NCBI GenBank assembly: GCA_934590325.1
Contig: CAKTOW010000005.1
Span: forward strand, 53,813-117,812
Source of the DNA: an uncultured Oscillospiraceae bacterium
GTDB taxonomy: Bacteria > Bacillota > Clostridia > Oscillospirales > Oscillospiraceae
Reading direction: 5' to 3'
Length of the DNA: 64,000 nt
The position numbers and the translations under genes are program-made. The notes beneath the pieces are model-generated. The model was not told the origin of the DNA, ran no database searches, and saw only the letters and a program-made list of their open reading frames with translations. Shown here in pieces: positions 35,337-44,145 of the stretch; positions within the stretch are counted from its first letter, which is position 1; every line of letters begins with the position of its first letter.

Positions 35337-36527
35337 ATGGTAAATCAGGAATACTACACTCTGGGTACGGCGCCCTCCGTCATCCGCCAGCTGTTCGCCT
35401 ACGGTCTGGAGCAGGCCGCCAAGGTCGGCGCTGACAAGGTCTACGACTATTCCCTGGGCAATCCCAGCATCCCCGCCCCCAAGAAGGTCAACGAATCCAT
35501 CAAGAAGATCGTGGACGAGATGGATTCCATCAAGCTGCACGGCTATTCCATGGCCGCCGGCTTTGATACTGCCCGCGCCGCCGTGGCCAAGGACCTGTCC
35601 GACCGCTTCGGCCTGGACGTGAAGGCCAGCGAGCTGTTCTTCACCTGCGGTGCCGCCCCCGCCCTGATCTCCATTATCAAGGCTCTGATCGTGGACGCCG
35701 ACAGCGAGATCATGGCCGTGGCACCCTTCTTCCCTGAGTACCGTCCCTTCGTCAACGCCAACGGCGGCAAGCTGGTGGTCGTTCCCGCCGACACCAAGGC
35801 CTTCCAGATCCATCTGGATGAGGTGGAGAAGCGCATCACCAAGCACACCCAGGGCATCATCATCAACTCCCCCAACAACCCCTCCGGCGTTGTTTATACC
35901 GAGGAGACCCTGAAGGGCCTGGCCGCCCTGCTGGAGCGTAAGAGCGCCGAGTATGGCCACCCCATCTACATCATCGCCGACGAGCCCTACCGTGAGCTGG
36001 TCTACGGCGGCGTGAAGGTCCCCTTCATCCCCTGCCTGTACAAGAACACCATCGTCTGCTACTCCTACTCCAAGTCCCTGTCCCTGCCTGGCGAGCGTAT
36101 CGGCTACGTGTACGTCCCCGGCTTCGCTGAGGATGCCGACGCGGTGTACGCCGCCATCGCCGGCGCCGCCCGCATCATGGGCCACGTCTGCCCCCCCACT
36201 CTGATGCAGAAGGTCATCGAGTACTGCGCCGAGGAGCGCCCCGACCTGGTGGCTTACGACGAGAACCGCAACCTGCTGTACAACAGCCTGCGTGAGATGG
36301 GCTACGAGTGCGCCAAGCCCGACGGTGCCTTCTACCTGTTCGTCAAGGCCCCCAACGGCGACGCCAATGTTTTCTCCGAGAAGGCCAAGCTGGAGCACAA
36401 CCTGCTGGTGGTGCCCGCCGATGGCTTCGGCTGCCCTGGCTACTTCCGCCTGAGCTACTGCGTGGCCAACGACATGATCCGCCGCAGCCTGCCCGCCTTC
36501 AAGGCTATGATGGACAGCTGCAAGTAA
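35337..36527 (+). CDS. PLP-dependent aminotransferase, class I
   Basis: 396 residues of fold type I. The PLP lysine is in SYSKSLSLPGERIGY; the Asp that binds the pyridine ring is in IIADEPYRELVYGG; NNPSG (the asparagine pocket) is in IINSPNNPSGVVY. It resembles aspartate- or aromatic-type aminotransferases of Clostridia; donor and acceptor cannot be fixed from sequence alone. Start at 35337 with GAGGAGATTATGTT, the earlier ATG five bases up runs out at once. Monocistronic. Confidence 0.9.
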   Translation: MVNQEYYTLGTAPSVIRQLFAYGLEQAAKVGADKVYDYSLGNPSIPAPKKVNESIKKIVDEMDSIKLHGYSMAAGFDTARAAVAKDLSDRFGLDVKASELFFTCGAAPALISIIKALIVDADSEIMAVAPFFPEYRPFVNANGGKLVVVPADTKAFQIHLDEVEKRITKHTQGIIINSPNNPSGVVYTEETLKGLAALLERKSAEYGHPIYIIADEPYRELVYGGVKVPFIPCLYKNTIVCYSYSKSLSLPGERIGYVYVPGFAEDADAVYAAIAGAARIMGHVCPPTLMQKVIEYCAEERPDLVAYDENRNLLYNSLREMGYECAKPDGAFYLFVKAPNGDANVFSEKAKLEHNLLVVPADGFGCPGYFRLSYCVANDMIRRSLPAFKAMMDSCK

Positions 36528-36554
36528 GCTCATTTATCCTTCCCATAAAGCAGA

Positions 36555-36582
36555 AACGTCCGCAGCACCCGCTGCGGACGTT
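36555..36582 (+). terminator. Terminator of the aminotransferase gene
   Basis: A perfect 12-bp stem (AACGTCCGCAGC) with a 4-nt loop and six T residues. Confidence 0.92.
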
Positions 36583-36643
36583 TTTTCTGATAAAACTAAC
36601 AAATGCGGTATGGATATACCATGAATTTTCGCGGTTATTTCCC

Positions 36644-36672
36644 TTGCATTTTTCCTCCCGACCTCCTATAAT
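36644..36672 (+). promoter_or_regulatory. Promoter of asnA
   Basis: TTGCAT (36644-36649) and a perfect TATAAT (36667-36672), 17 bp apart, 36 bases before the start codon. Confidence 0.7.
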
Positions 36673-36707
36673 AGCAACATATTTTTTATAAGAGAGGTGT
36701 TTCACGC

Positions 36708-37718
36708 ATGAGCAAAGTGACGATCCCTGCTGGGTACAAGACGCCGCTGTCCACCTATGAGATGCAGCGCGCAATCGAGTTCATCAAGAGCAATTTCCAA
36801 GTGAACCTGGGGCAGGCGCTGAATCTGCGGCGCGTTTCCGCTCCCCTGTTCGTGGAGGAAAAATCGGGTCTGAACGATAACCTCAACGGCGTGGAGCGTC
36901 CTGTGTCCTTTGACATTCCCGATGTGGGCGCACAGGGCCAGGTGGTACACTCCCTGGCCAAGTGGAAGCGTCTGGCGCTGAAGCGCTACGACTTCAAGCC
37001 CGGCAAGGGTCTGTTCACCGATATGAACGCCATCCGCCGCGACGAAGAAGTGGACAACCTCCACTCCGTGTACGTGGACCAGTGGGACTGGGAAAAGGTC
37101 ATTGAGCGCCGCGACCGCAATGTGGCCTATCTGGAGCAGACCGTCCGCGCCATCGTCGGTGCCGTGGTGGAGACCAACGACGCCCTGCAGATCGCCTTCC
37201 CCAGCCTGCACACCAAGCTGGACCGCGAGGTGTTCTTCGTCACCACCCAGGAGTTGGAGGACCGCTGGCCCGACCTTACCCCCCGTCAGCGCGAGGACGC
37301 TATCTGCAAGGAGCACCATACCGTGTTCCTGATGCAGATCGGTGATGACCTGAAGCGCAGCGGCAAGCCCCACGATGGCCGCGCCCCCGACTACGACGAC
37401 TGGTCCCTGAACGGCGACATCCTCATGTACAACCCCGTCCTGGACCGCGCCTTCGAGATCTCCTCCATGGGCATCCGCGTGGACGAGGCCTCCATGGACT
37501 ACCAGCTGCATAAGCGCGGCTGCGACGACCGCCGCGAGCTGCCCTTCCACAAGATGTTGCTGGCGGGCGAGCTGCCCCTGACCATCGGCGGCGGCATCGG
37601 CCAGAGCCGTCTGTGCATGCTGATGATCGGCACCTGCCACATCGGCGAGGTACAGGCCAGCCTGTGGGACAAGGAGACCATGGAAGCCTGCGAAAAGGCC
37701 GGCGTCATGATCCTGTAA
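36708..37718 (+). CDS. asnA: Aspartate-ammonia ligase (asparagine synthetase A)
   Basis: Makes asparagine from aspartate, ammonia and ATP. 336 residues, the usual size; related to class II aminoacyl-tRNA synthetases. Motifs: PLFVEEKSGLNDNLNG (about 43-58) and, at the end, GGGIGQSRLCMLM (motif 3 of the class II fold). With glnN upstream it marks ammonia assimilation as a theme here. Confidence 0.95.
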   Translation: MSKVTIPAGYKTPLSTYEMQRAIEFIKSNFQVNLGQALNLRRVSAPLFVEEKSGLNDNLNGVERPVSFDIPDVGAQGQVVHSLAKWKRLALKRYDFKPGKGLFTDMNAIRRDEEVDNLHSVYVDQWDWEKVIERRDRNVAYLEQTVRAIVGAVVETNDALQIAFPSLHTKLDREVFFVTTQELEDRWPDLTPRQREDAICKEHHTVFLMQIGDDLKRSGKPHDGRAPDYDDWSLNGDILMYNPVLDRAFEISSMGIRVDEASMDYQLHKRGCDDRRELPFHKMLLAGELPLTIGGGIGQSRLCMLMIGTCHIGEVQASLWDKETMEACEKAGVMIL

Positions 37719-37733
37719 ACCCGGAACACAACA

Positions 37734-37766
37734 AAAAAGGACCGCCTGCGGGCGGTTCTTTTTTTA
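37734..37766 (+). terminator. Terminator of asnA
   Basis: A 9-bp stem (AAGGACCGCC-GGGCGGTTCTT with small loop TGC) and T run, 16 bases past asnA; A-rich on the other side. Confidence 0.85.
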
Positions 37767-37772
37767 CGCAAG

Positions 37773-37801
37773 AGCGTGCCCCGCATCGCGGGGCGCGTTC
37801 T
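37773..37801 (-). terminator. Terminator of the DivIVA-like gene
   Basis: A 13-bp nearly perfect GC stem (GAGCGTGCCCCGC with GCGGGGCGCGTTC) just past the stop codon of the minus-strand gene. No U tract of note. Confidence 0.5.
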
Positions 37802-37807
37802 TATCTC

Positions 37808-38398
37808 TCATATCTCCGGGTCGGGCTTCTTCAGCTCGTCCTCCAGCCGCTGCAGCTCGGCGATCATCTCGTCAAAAGCGGTGTAGTCCGCACTGTCCAC
37901 AGCCTCCTGCGCCGCCCGCAGCTGCTCGGACAACGCCGCGTTCATGCTCAGATACGTGCTGCGCCGCTGGCTGCACCACAGTCGCTGCTGGGTGATGCAC
38001 TGTTCCAGCCGCTCCATGGCTCTGGCGCGGAACTCCTCCGTCCGCCGGTGGGCGCTGATCTCAATGTCCGCCACGTGCTCCTTCAGGGACTGGTACTCCG
38101 CCGCCGGGCCCCGCAGGGCGTCGTTCTCCGCCTGCAGCGCGGACACCTGCTGCCGCAGCTCCTGCACCTGCCTCTCCAGCCGCTCGTTATCCTCCCGCAG
38201 CCGTGCGTCCTGCTCCGTCAGGCAGCGCAGCCCCTCGTTCTCCGATGCGGCGGCGTCCTTCTCCTGCCGCAAAGCTTCATTCTCCGCCTGCAGTGCCTCC
38301 ACAGCGGCGTGGTGCTCCTCCGCGGTCTTTTCGATAAATGTCACCACATCCTGGCGGTCAAATCCCCCGAACATGCACGTCTTGAAGCTGGCATCCAT
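37808..38398 (-). CDS. DivIVA-like coiled-coil protein
   Basis: 196 residues, almost wholly coiled coil (about 24-180, rich in E, L, Q, A, R heptads). The N-terminal segment FKTCMFGGFDRQDVVTFIEK matches the DivIVA membrane-binding domain (GFDxxxVxxFI). DivIVA-family proteins sit at curved membranes and organise septum or spore polarity. Start at 38398, with a GAGAGAGGG site; the upstream frame is noise. Stands alone, so the partner is unknown. Confidence 0.72.
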   Translation of the reverse strand: MDASFKTCMFGGFDRQDVVTFIEKTAEEHHAAVEALQAENEALRQEKDAAASENEGLRCLTEQDARLREDNERLERQVQELRQQVSALQAENDALRGPAAEYQSLKEHVADIEISAHRRTEEFRARAMERLEQCITQQRLWCSQRRSTYLSMNAALSEQLRAAQEAVDSADYTAFDEMIAELQRLEDELKKPDPEI

Positions 38399-38521
38399 GG
38401 CATGTACCCTCTCTCTCGAATTCTTGCCCCCAGCATACCACAATTTCCACCCTCTGACAAGAGAATACGTGGAAAAATCCATCCATATATCAAATTAAAG
38501 CAAAAAAGTTCCAAATCACGA

Positions 38522-38550
38522 TTTACAAATTCCCCCCGGTGTTGTATACT
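38522..38550 (+). promoter_or_regulatory. Promoter of putP
   Basis: TTTACA (38522-38527) and TATACT (38545-38550), 17 bp apart; the start codon is 55 bases on. Confidence 0.55.
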
Positions 38551-38605
38551 GTGATTTGATGTGTTTTTAAGAAAAAACAGAACTTAGCAAAAGGACGGAG
38601 AAATC

Positions 38606-40126
38606 ATGAACTGGGAAATTATCACATTTTTAGCGTATTTCATTATCCTTCTGGGCGTCGCCCTCATATTCTATTTCAACGGCTCCAACAAGAACTCCGA
38701 GGACTTCTTCCTGGGCGGCCGTTCCATGGGTCCCTGGGTCACGGCGCTGTCCGCCCAGGCCTCCGACATGTCCGCGTGGCTGCTGATGGGCTTGCCCGGC
38801 TCTATCCTGGCCTTCGGCTTCGGCCAGATGTGGATCGGCATCGGTCTCGCCCTGGGCACCGCCGCCAACTGGATACTCTGCGCCCGCCGCCTGCGCACCT
38901 TCTCCAAGGCCGCGGATGACGCCATCACCGTGCCGCAGTACCTGACCAACCGCTTCGCGGTGGACTCCCGCACGCTGCAGCTGGTCTGCGCGCTGATCTT
39001 CCTGTTCGCGTACACCATCTACGTGGCCTCCGCCCTGGTGGCCGGCACCTCCGTGTTCAACACTCTGTTCCCGGAGATCTCCCCCAAGCTGGCCATGTTC
39101 GTGTTCCTGCTGATCATCGTGGCCTACACCTTCTTCGGCGGCTTCGCCGCCGTCTGCTGGACGGACTTCTTCCAGGGCCTGCTGATGATGCTGGCTTTGA
39201 TGCTGGTACCCATCGTTGTCTACTTCTGCCACCGCGACCTGCTGGATACCACTGCTCTGACCACCGTGTATGAGTACACCGACGCCGCCACCGGCGCCGT
39301 TGTCCAGTGTGACTTCGGCGGTGGCCTGTTCAGCGCAAGCTGGCAGGACATCGTCAGCGGTCTCGGCTGGGGTCTCGGCTACTTTGGCATGCCCCACATT
39401 CTGGTGCGCTTCATGTCCATCGAGAAGCCCTCCATGGTCAAAAAATCCTCCACCGTGGCCATCATATGGGTGGTCATCTCCCTGCTCTCCGCCGTGCTGA
39501 TCGCCTACTTCGGCCGTATGATCGTGGGCGCTGAGCTGCTGGCTGAAGGCAATCAGAAGCTGGTATTCATCGCCATGTCCCGCCGCTTCTTCCCCGCCGT
39601 TATCTGCGGTCTGCTGCTGGCGGCCATCATCGCCGCCTCCATCTCCACCGCCGACTCCCAGCTGCTGGTGGCGTCCAGTTCCTTCACCGCCGACCTGTAC
39701 AAGCCCTTCTTCCGCAAGAACGCCACCGAGAAGGAGACCCTTATGGTCGGCCGTGTCCTGGTTCTGATCCTCTCCGTTATCGCTTTTATCATAGCAAATT
39801 CCAAAGGCAGCGGCGCTCAAGCCATCATGGACATGGTGGAAAACGCCTGGGGCGCCTTCGGTGCCTCCTTCGGCCCCACTATCCTGCTGTCTCTGTTCTG
39901 GCGCCGCTTCAACTACAAGGGCGCCGTGGCCGGCGTTGTCTCCGGCTTCGTGGTAGATTTGGGCTGGCTGCTGTCCGGTCTCACCGCCTCCACCGGCATC
40001 TTCGAGATCGTCCCCGGCTTCTTCGCCAGCCTGATCATCGCCTACGTGGTCGCCCGGTGCACCGCGGCCCCCAATGCCAAGGCCGTAGAGATCTTCGACA
40101 AGGCCACCAGCAAGGACGCCGACTGA
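38606..40126 (+). CDS. putP: Sodium/proline symporter
   Basis: 506 residues of the sodium:solute symporter family, about 13 membrane helices. The opening matches PutP (FFLGGRSMGPWVTALSAQASDMSAWLLMG), and the sodium and proline site residues of helix 2 are seen there. The AIIAASISTADSQLLVASS segment (about residues 340-358) is the other family mark. Likely imports proline with sodium. A promoter precedes it; no clear terminator follows before the tRNA. Confidence 0.93.
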   Translation: MNWEIITFLAYFIILLGVALIFYFNGSNKNSEDFFLGGRSMGPWVTALSAQASDMSAWLLMGLPGSILAFGFGQMWIGIGLALGTAANWILCARRLRTFSKAADDAITVPQYLTNRFAVDSRTLQLVCALIFLFAYTIYVASALVAGTSVFNTLFPEISPKLAMFVFLLIIVAYTFFGGFAAVCWTDFFQGLLMMLALMLVPIVVYFCHRDLLDTTALTTVYEYTDAATGAVVQCDFGGGLFSASWQDIVSGLGWGLGYFGMPHILVRFMSIEKPSMVKKSSTVAIIWVVISLLSAVLIAYFGRMIVGAELLAEGNQKLVFIAMSRRFFPAVICGLLLAAIIAASISTADSQLLVASSSFTADLYKPFFRKNATEKETLMVGRVLVLILSVIAFIIANSKGSGAQAIMDMVENAWGAFGASFGPTILLSLFWRRFNYKGAVAGVVSGFVVDLGWLLSGLTASTGIFEIVPGFFASLIIAYVVARCTAAPNAKAVEIFDKATSKDAD

Positions 40127-40214
40127 CCTCCTTATTTCCCCAAATGCTCTGCCCACCCGGCGGAGCCTTTGCTTTTCCCCCACTTAAAAAGTTGGAGAAA
40201 AATGAAAATTCCTC

Positions 40215-40243
40215 TTGCATTTTGCTTCGCGCTGTGCTAATAT
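40215..40243 (+). promoter_or_regulatory. Promoter of tRNA-Arg
   Basis: TTGCAT (40215-40220) and TAATAT (40238-40243), 17 bp apart, 22 bases before the tRNA. Confidence 0.6.
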
Positions 40244-40265
40244 AAATAAGCTGTCTGAAAGACAT

Positions 40266-40342
40266 GCGCCGTTAGCTCAGCTGGATAGAGCGTCTGGCTA
40301 CGGACCAGAAGGCCGGGGGTTCGAATCCCTCACGGCGTGCCA
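40266..40342 (+). tRNA. tRNA-Arg (ACG anticodon)
   Basis: 77 bases with an encoded CCA. Acceptor GCGCCGT pairs with ACGGCGT (one G-U at the end); D arm GCTC-GAGC; anticodon stem TCTGG-CCAGA with loop CTACGGA, so anticodon ACG at 40300-40302; T arm CGGGGGTTCGAATCCC. Reads CGU and, as inosine, other CGN codons. It is the integration target of the array that follows; its 3' half is part of the attachment repeat. Confidence 0.97.
40298..40342 (+). repeat. Attachment repeat, copy 1 (inside the tRNA)
   Basis: The 45-bp run from the anticodon loop to the CCA is identical in copies 2 (45700) and 3 (53350). This is the direct repeat left by tyrosine-recombinase integration. Confidence 0.92.
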
Positions 40343-40376
40343 AAAATCCTCGAAATCACAAGATTTCGGGGATTTT
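40343..40376 (+). terminator. tRNA terminator carried by element 1
   Basis: Directly after the CCA is a 15-bp stem (AAAATCCTCGAAATC with GATTTCGGGGATTTT, loop ACAA) and a TTTT run. The same hairpin follows all three attachment repeats with small pair-keeping changes, so the integrating element supplies the terminator for the tRNA it enters. Confidence 0.75.
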
Positions 40377-40459
40377 TGTTTTGCATGAGTTGCTATTCTA
40401 AGATGCCACCTTTTTCTGACCCAAACGCTGACCCCAACGGGAGCGGATAGCGGAAAGCA

Positions 40460-41611
40460 TCAGACGGCACGGGAGAGGATATTGCCCATCGTCTGGGCTG
40501 CTTTCAGCTGCGCGTCGGTGGTGACGTGGGCGTAGGTGTCCAGCGTGAAGCCCGCCGAGTAGTGACCCAGCATACTGCTGACGGTCTTGACGTCCACGCC
40601 GTTTTGCAGGGCCATGGTCGCGAAGGTGTGGCGTAGGTCGTGAAATCGTATCCTCGGCAGCCCTGCCCGTTTCAGCACCCGCTGGAGCATGTGCAACACG
40701 CTGTCCGGGGACATGGGGCCTCCGGTGGGCGATGGGAATACTCACTCGCTGCCACCTACTTTTCTTTTCTGTGCCTTTAGAACGTCTATCGCGTCTGCCG
40801 ACAGCGGCAGAGTGCGGTAGGCGTTTTTCGTTTTCAGAGGAGCTTCCTCTACCCTGCCGTTCTGCCGTGAGATGGCTCGTTGAATTTTCAGTACGCCGCG
40901 GTCGAAGTCTACATCTGTCCATTTCAGTCCTAGCAACTCCCCTCGGCGCAGGCCGGTGGCGAGGTCTAGATAGTAGAGCTCGTATACGCCGGTTTCTCTG
41001 GCTTCCCGGAAGAATGCACTCAGTTGGTCGGCAGTCAGGGTTTTCATCTCCTTGTGCTCCACCTGCGGAAGTGCACAGCCCTGCGTGGGATTCTTATTTA
41101 CCAACTTTTGCTCCATGGCGAGGTTGTAGGCGGAGCAAATCATCTGGTGGATGTTGCGAACGGTCTTAGGTGCCAATCCTTTCGGCTTCTTTTTGGCTTC
41201 GACGCGGTCTACCCGCCCGCCGTCCAGCAGGTGCTTGTAAAACCGCTGTAAGTCCAGAGAAGTGAGATCTGCCAGCGGGATGCTGCCGATCTGAGGTTTG
41301 ATGTGGTTTTTGAGGAAGCCCTGCGAGGTTTTGAATGTGGATGGCCGCAGCTTGATTTTGGCGTAGTTCTCCATCCAGACCTCCAGCCAACTGCCGACTG
41401 TGAAGCTCTTTGCCTTGCCATAGTCGATGCCCACATTTTCCTCGATAGCGCTCTTTAATTTCTCTTTCACCTCTGTCTGCGTCTTGCCCAGGACATTCTT
41501 GATGATGGCCTTGCCGGTTTCGGGATCGTGGCCGACGGTGTAGCGGCCTTCCCAACGTCCGTCTTTACGTTTGCGGATGTTGCCCTCGCCATTCGCTCGT
41601 CGTTTTGGCAT
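40460..41611 (-). pseudogene. int: Integrase of element 1, broken by a nonsense codon
   Basis: Tyrosine recombinase of the tRNA-integrating family, about 383 residues. Start at 41611 (MPKRRANGEG, GGAGGG site). AP2-like/arm-binding N-terminus (DGRWEGRYTVGHDPETG), core-binding domain (about 60-165), catalytic R in ATGLRRGELLG. At about 40739 a TGA replaces the Trp codon seen in the related copy of element 2 (sequence SEWVFPSP). The rest, in the same frame, still holds HDLRHTFAT, LGHYSAGFTLDTY. So one G-to-A change cuts off the HxxR/H/Y part of the active site. Confidence 0.9.
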
Positions 41612-42483
41612 GGTATCGCCCTCCTTTGTAACGGTACACAATACCGCAAAAGGCAGAGGAAAGCTATGGGTAAGCCGCACTATTATCAGAAAGTTATCAA
41701 TTCCCTCTCGACGTTTATCTTTGTTTAAGGCGTACCAAGATTTGCGCCGCTATGGAGGATTTTCATTCGTTATTGCTGCGCAAAACGTGACGATTTCATA
41801 CCAGAGCGCCGCCGCAAACCGTTGTGACACAGGGCTTTGCGGCTACTTTTCTTAAATTTAGCGTCAAACAGTTCCGGGAGCCTCGAAAAAAGCGTCAATT
41901 TCCAAAACCCGCAAACCCTTGCGGCAACTCGCACTGCGGGCTGCTGTGAATGGGCATTGGCGCGGAAAAGCGCCAATGCCTTTCTCCTGCTTCTTTTTCA
42001 GCGCACTGGAAGCTTGCTCAAATTCGCCCGAAAGCGGCTCGAAATCCTCCTCCGGGGCAGGGGATGCTACCCTCCCCCGAAGGAGGCCACACAACGGCTC
42101 ACAAGGGTAAACAAGGGGTACTTTTGTGCCGAGGTCTTGCGGGATGATACAACAAGCCGGAGGAAGCGGATGTGCGCGTTTACAGCGTGCGTCCGCTTCC
42201 TCAGGCGTCGCGGCCCCGCAGGGCTGCGGAGCCTATTCTTTGGTTACAGCGTGGTCATTTTTGCGCTACCACACGGTCTGTCCTCAACGCGGAAACAATG
42301 GGACAAAACTGGACGAACACAGCGTCCCCCCGCAAAGCCGCCAAAAGCGGATTGAAGTCCTTCTCTGGTTGGGATGCTCCCCTCCCCTAAAGAATCGCAC
42401 ACAGCGGCTCACAGAGGCAAACACGGGGGATTTCTGTGTGGGGTGCTTGTGGGATGGTCACTTGAACCAAAGGGCAAATTCAA
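41612..42483. repeat. Non-coding block of element 1, repeated in element 2
   Basis: No convincing gene in 870 bases. Its first 440 bases (to about 42120) are closely similar to 47010-47510 of element 2, including an 11-bp hairpin GGCATTGGCGC/GCGCCAATGCC (41953-41980; 47351-47378 in element 2). A piece of about 100 bases (42040-42150, ending near CACACAACGGCTCACA) recurs within the same block at 42350-42460. In element 2 the matching piece is the 3' end of an HTH gene, so here it is probably what remains of one or two deleted copies. Confidence 0.7.
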
Positions 42484-42945
42484 TCAGTTCTGAAAACTTT
42501 CTAACTTACCATTGCTCTTATCTGCAATGGCGGCTTCTACCATGGAGATAAAGCTATTGCTGGTATCCAGATCTGCGCTGGGCGTATATCGTATCACACT
42601 GGTTTTGACCGGTATTCTGTCTCCGTGTGATTTCGGCATGGAGACCACCAGAAATTCCACCACATCGTCGCTCTGGTTGCACATCTGGTGCGCTTCGCCC
42701 GGTGCGATCTCCAGTCCGTCTCCAGTGTTCAGCGGGACGGTACGGTCAATAAAGTGCATGGTGGCCTGTCCAAAGAGAACGTAGAAAAACTGGCGGGCCT
42801 TTTGATGGTAGTGCATATCCTCAGCGGTGCGGGGCGGCATTTTCTCTGCGATAATACTCAGGTCATCCCGTTCCAGCAAATGCCATCCATCACAGATTTC
42901 CCGCCAAAAGTAGTGTTTGGCTGATTGGCGGTCAACCTTCTTCAT
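42484..42945 (-). CDS. Cupin-domain protein
   Basis: 153 residues. A single cupin barrel: MHYHQKARQFFYVLFGQATM (metal ligand motif 1, HxH...E-like but without the usual E) and APGEAHQMCNQSDDVVEFLVV (motif 2 with His). The tail from about 120 is not cupin-like and could be a fused leftover. Last gene of the operon; 13 bases after phzF-like. Substrate unknown; may be a small-molecule sensor or enzyme. Confidence 0.8.
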   Translation of the reverse strand: MKKVDRQSAKHYFWREICDGWHLLERDDLSIIAEKMPPRTAEDMHYHQKARQFFYVLFGQATMHFIDRTVPLNTGDGLEIAPGEAHQMCNQSDDVVEFLVVSMPKSHGDRIPVKTSVIRYTPSADLDTSNSFISMVEAAIADKSNGKLESFQN

Positions 42946-42958
42946 CTCACTTCATTCC

Positions 42959-43732
42959 TTAAATAAAGATTTCCGTCTCGGCAAACAATGCAGCTTTCCC
43001 ACGAAGCACGGTGCGCTCTCCGGCGTAGGTGCAGTACAGTACACCGCCGCGCTTGGATGCCTGATACGCCGTAAACTCCGTTTTTCCTGTTTTCCCTGCC
43101 CAATAAGGAATGACATGGCAATGTCCACGCCCGCAGACGGGATCTTCTGCTACATTGCATTTCGGCGCAAAGCTGCGGGTCACGCAGTCATACTTGCTGC
43201 CCTGTGCGGTAATGTGGAAGCACACGCCATCCATCTGCCGGATCAGTTCTTGGTTTGGATGAACGCTTCGTACCTGCTCCTCATTTTCCAGAACACAGAC
43301 CATATCCGCACCATAGTAAGCCTCAACAGGTTTGACACCCAGCGCCTCTATCATTTGTTCCGTCACCGGAACAGGCTTTAACGGAAAGGACGGAAAATCC
43401 ATCTTCAGCAGATCATCCTGCTTTTCTACCGTCAGGCGGCCACTCAGCGTGTCAAATGCCACGGTTTGAAGGCTCGGTTCGACAAAGCGCGTAATGACAT
43501 AGGCTGTCGCCAGCGTTGCATGACCGCACAGCTCCACCTCGCCGCCCGGCGTGAACCAGCGCAGGTGATATGCATTGCCCTCTTTGACGGCAAAGGCCGT
43601 TTCCGAGAGGTTATTCTCGATGGCGATATTCTGCATGGTGAGCTCATCCGGCCAGTTATCCATCACACAGACAGCGGCGGGATTGCCCGCAAAGACCTTA
43701 TCGGTGAAAGCGTCAACTACATATTGTTTCAT
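42959..43732 (-). CDS. PhzF-family isomerase
   Basis: 257 residues of the phenazine-biosynthesis-like (PhzF) epimerase/isomerase family. Starts KQYVVDAFTDKVFAGNPAAVCVMDNW, with the Glu of the active site in NLSETAFAV (about 44-52), then HLRWFTPGGEVELCGHATLATAYVI and, near the end, CGRGHCHVIPYWA. These proteins catalyse proton shifts on small ring or enamine substrates; most remain uncharacterised. Lies between ridA-like and cupin genes. Confidence 0.9.
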   Translation of the reverse strand: MKQYVVDAFTDKVFAGNPAAVCVMDNWPDELTMQNIAIENNLSETAFAVKEGNAYHLRWFTPGGEVELCGHATLATAYVITRFVEPSLQTVAFDTLSGRLTVEKQDDLLKMDFPSFPLKPVPVTEQMIEALGVKPVEAYYGADMVCVLENEEQVRSVHPNQELIRQMDGVCFHITAQGSKYDCVTRSFAPKCNVAEDPVCGRGHCHVIPYWAGKTGKTEFTAYQASKRGGVLYCTYAGERTVLRGKAALFAETEIFI

Positions 43733-43748
43733 TCAAAAACACTCCTTT

Positions 43749-44132
43749 TTACGCGCCAAGATAGGCGATGATCTCGACTTCACACAGGATACCCAAGGGA
43801 AGCTCCCTGACCGCCACGCAGGTGCGGGCCGGTTTGGATACGAAGAATTTTTCGTAAACGCCGTTGAAAGCGGCAAAGTCCTTCACATCCGCCAGATAGC
43901 AGTTGGCCTTTACCACGCGGGAAAAGTCCGTTCCTGCCTGAGCAAGGATGGCTTGCAGGTTCTTCATGGTCTGCTCCGTCTGTGCTTCAATGCCGCCATC
44001 TACGACTTTGCCGTTTCCTGGCAGCAGACCGCCCTGACCGGAGGTGAAGAGAAATTCGCCTGCGGTATACGCCTGCGAATAGGGTCCGATGGCAGCGGGC
44101 GCGTGCTCGGTATGGATACTTTTGATGCTCAT
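43749..44132 (-). CDS. RidA-family deaminase
   Basis: 127 residues of the RidA/YjgF/UK114 family, which hydrolyses reactive enamines and imines made by PLP enzymes. Family motifs: HTEHAPAAIGPYSQAY at the start, GQGGLLPGNGKVV in the middle, ARTCVAVRELPLGILCEVEIIA at the end (R in the substrate site, about residue 106). Together with PhzF and a cupin this suggests a small clean-up operon for reactive metabolites. Confidence 0.92.
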   Translation of the reverse strand: MSIKSIHTEHAPAAIGPYSQAYTAGEFLFTSGQGGLLPGNGKVVDGGIEAQTEQTMKNLQAILAQAGTDFSRVVKANCYLADVKDFAAFNGVYEKFFVSKPARTCVAVRELPLGILCEVEIIAYLGA

Positions 44133-44145
44133 ACAAGCCGCCTCC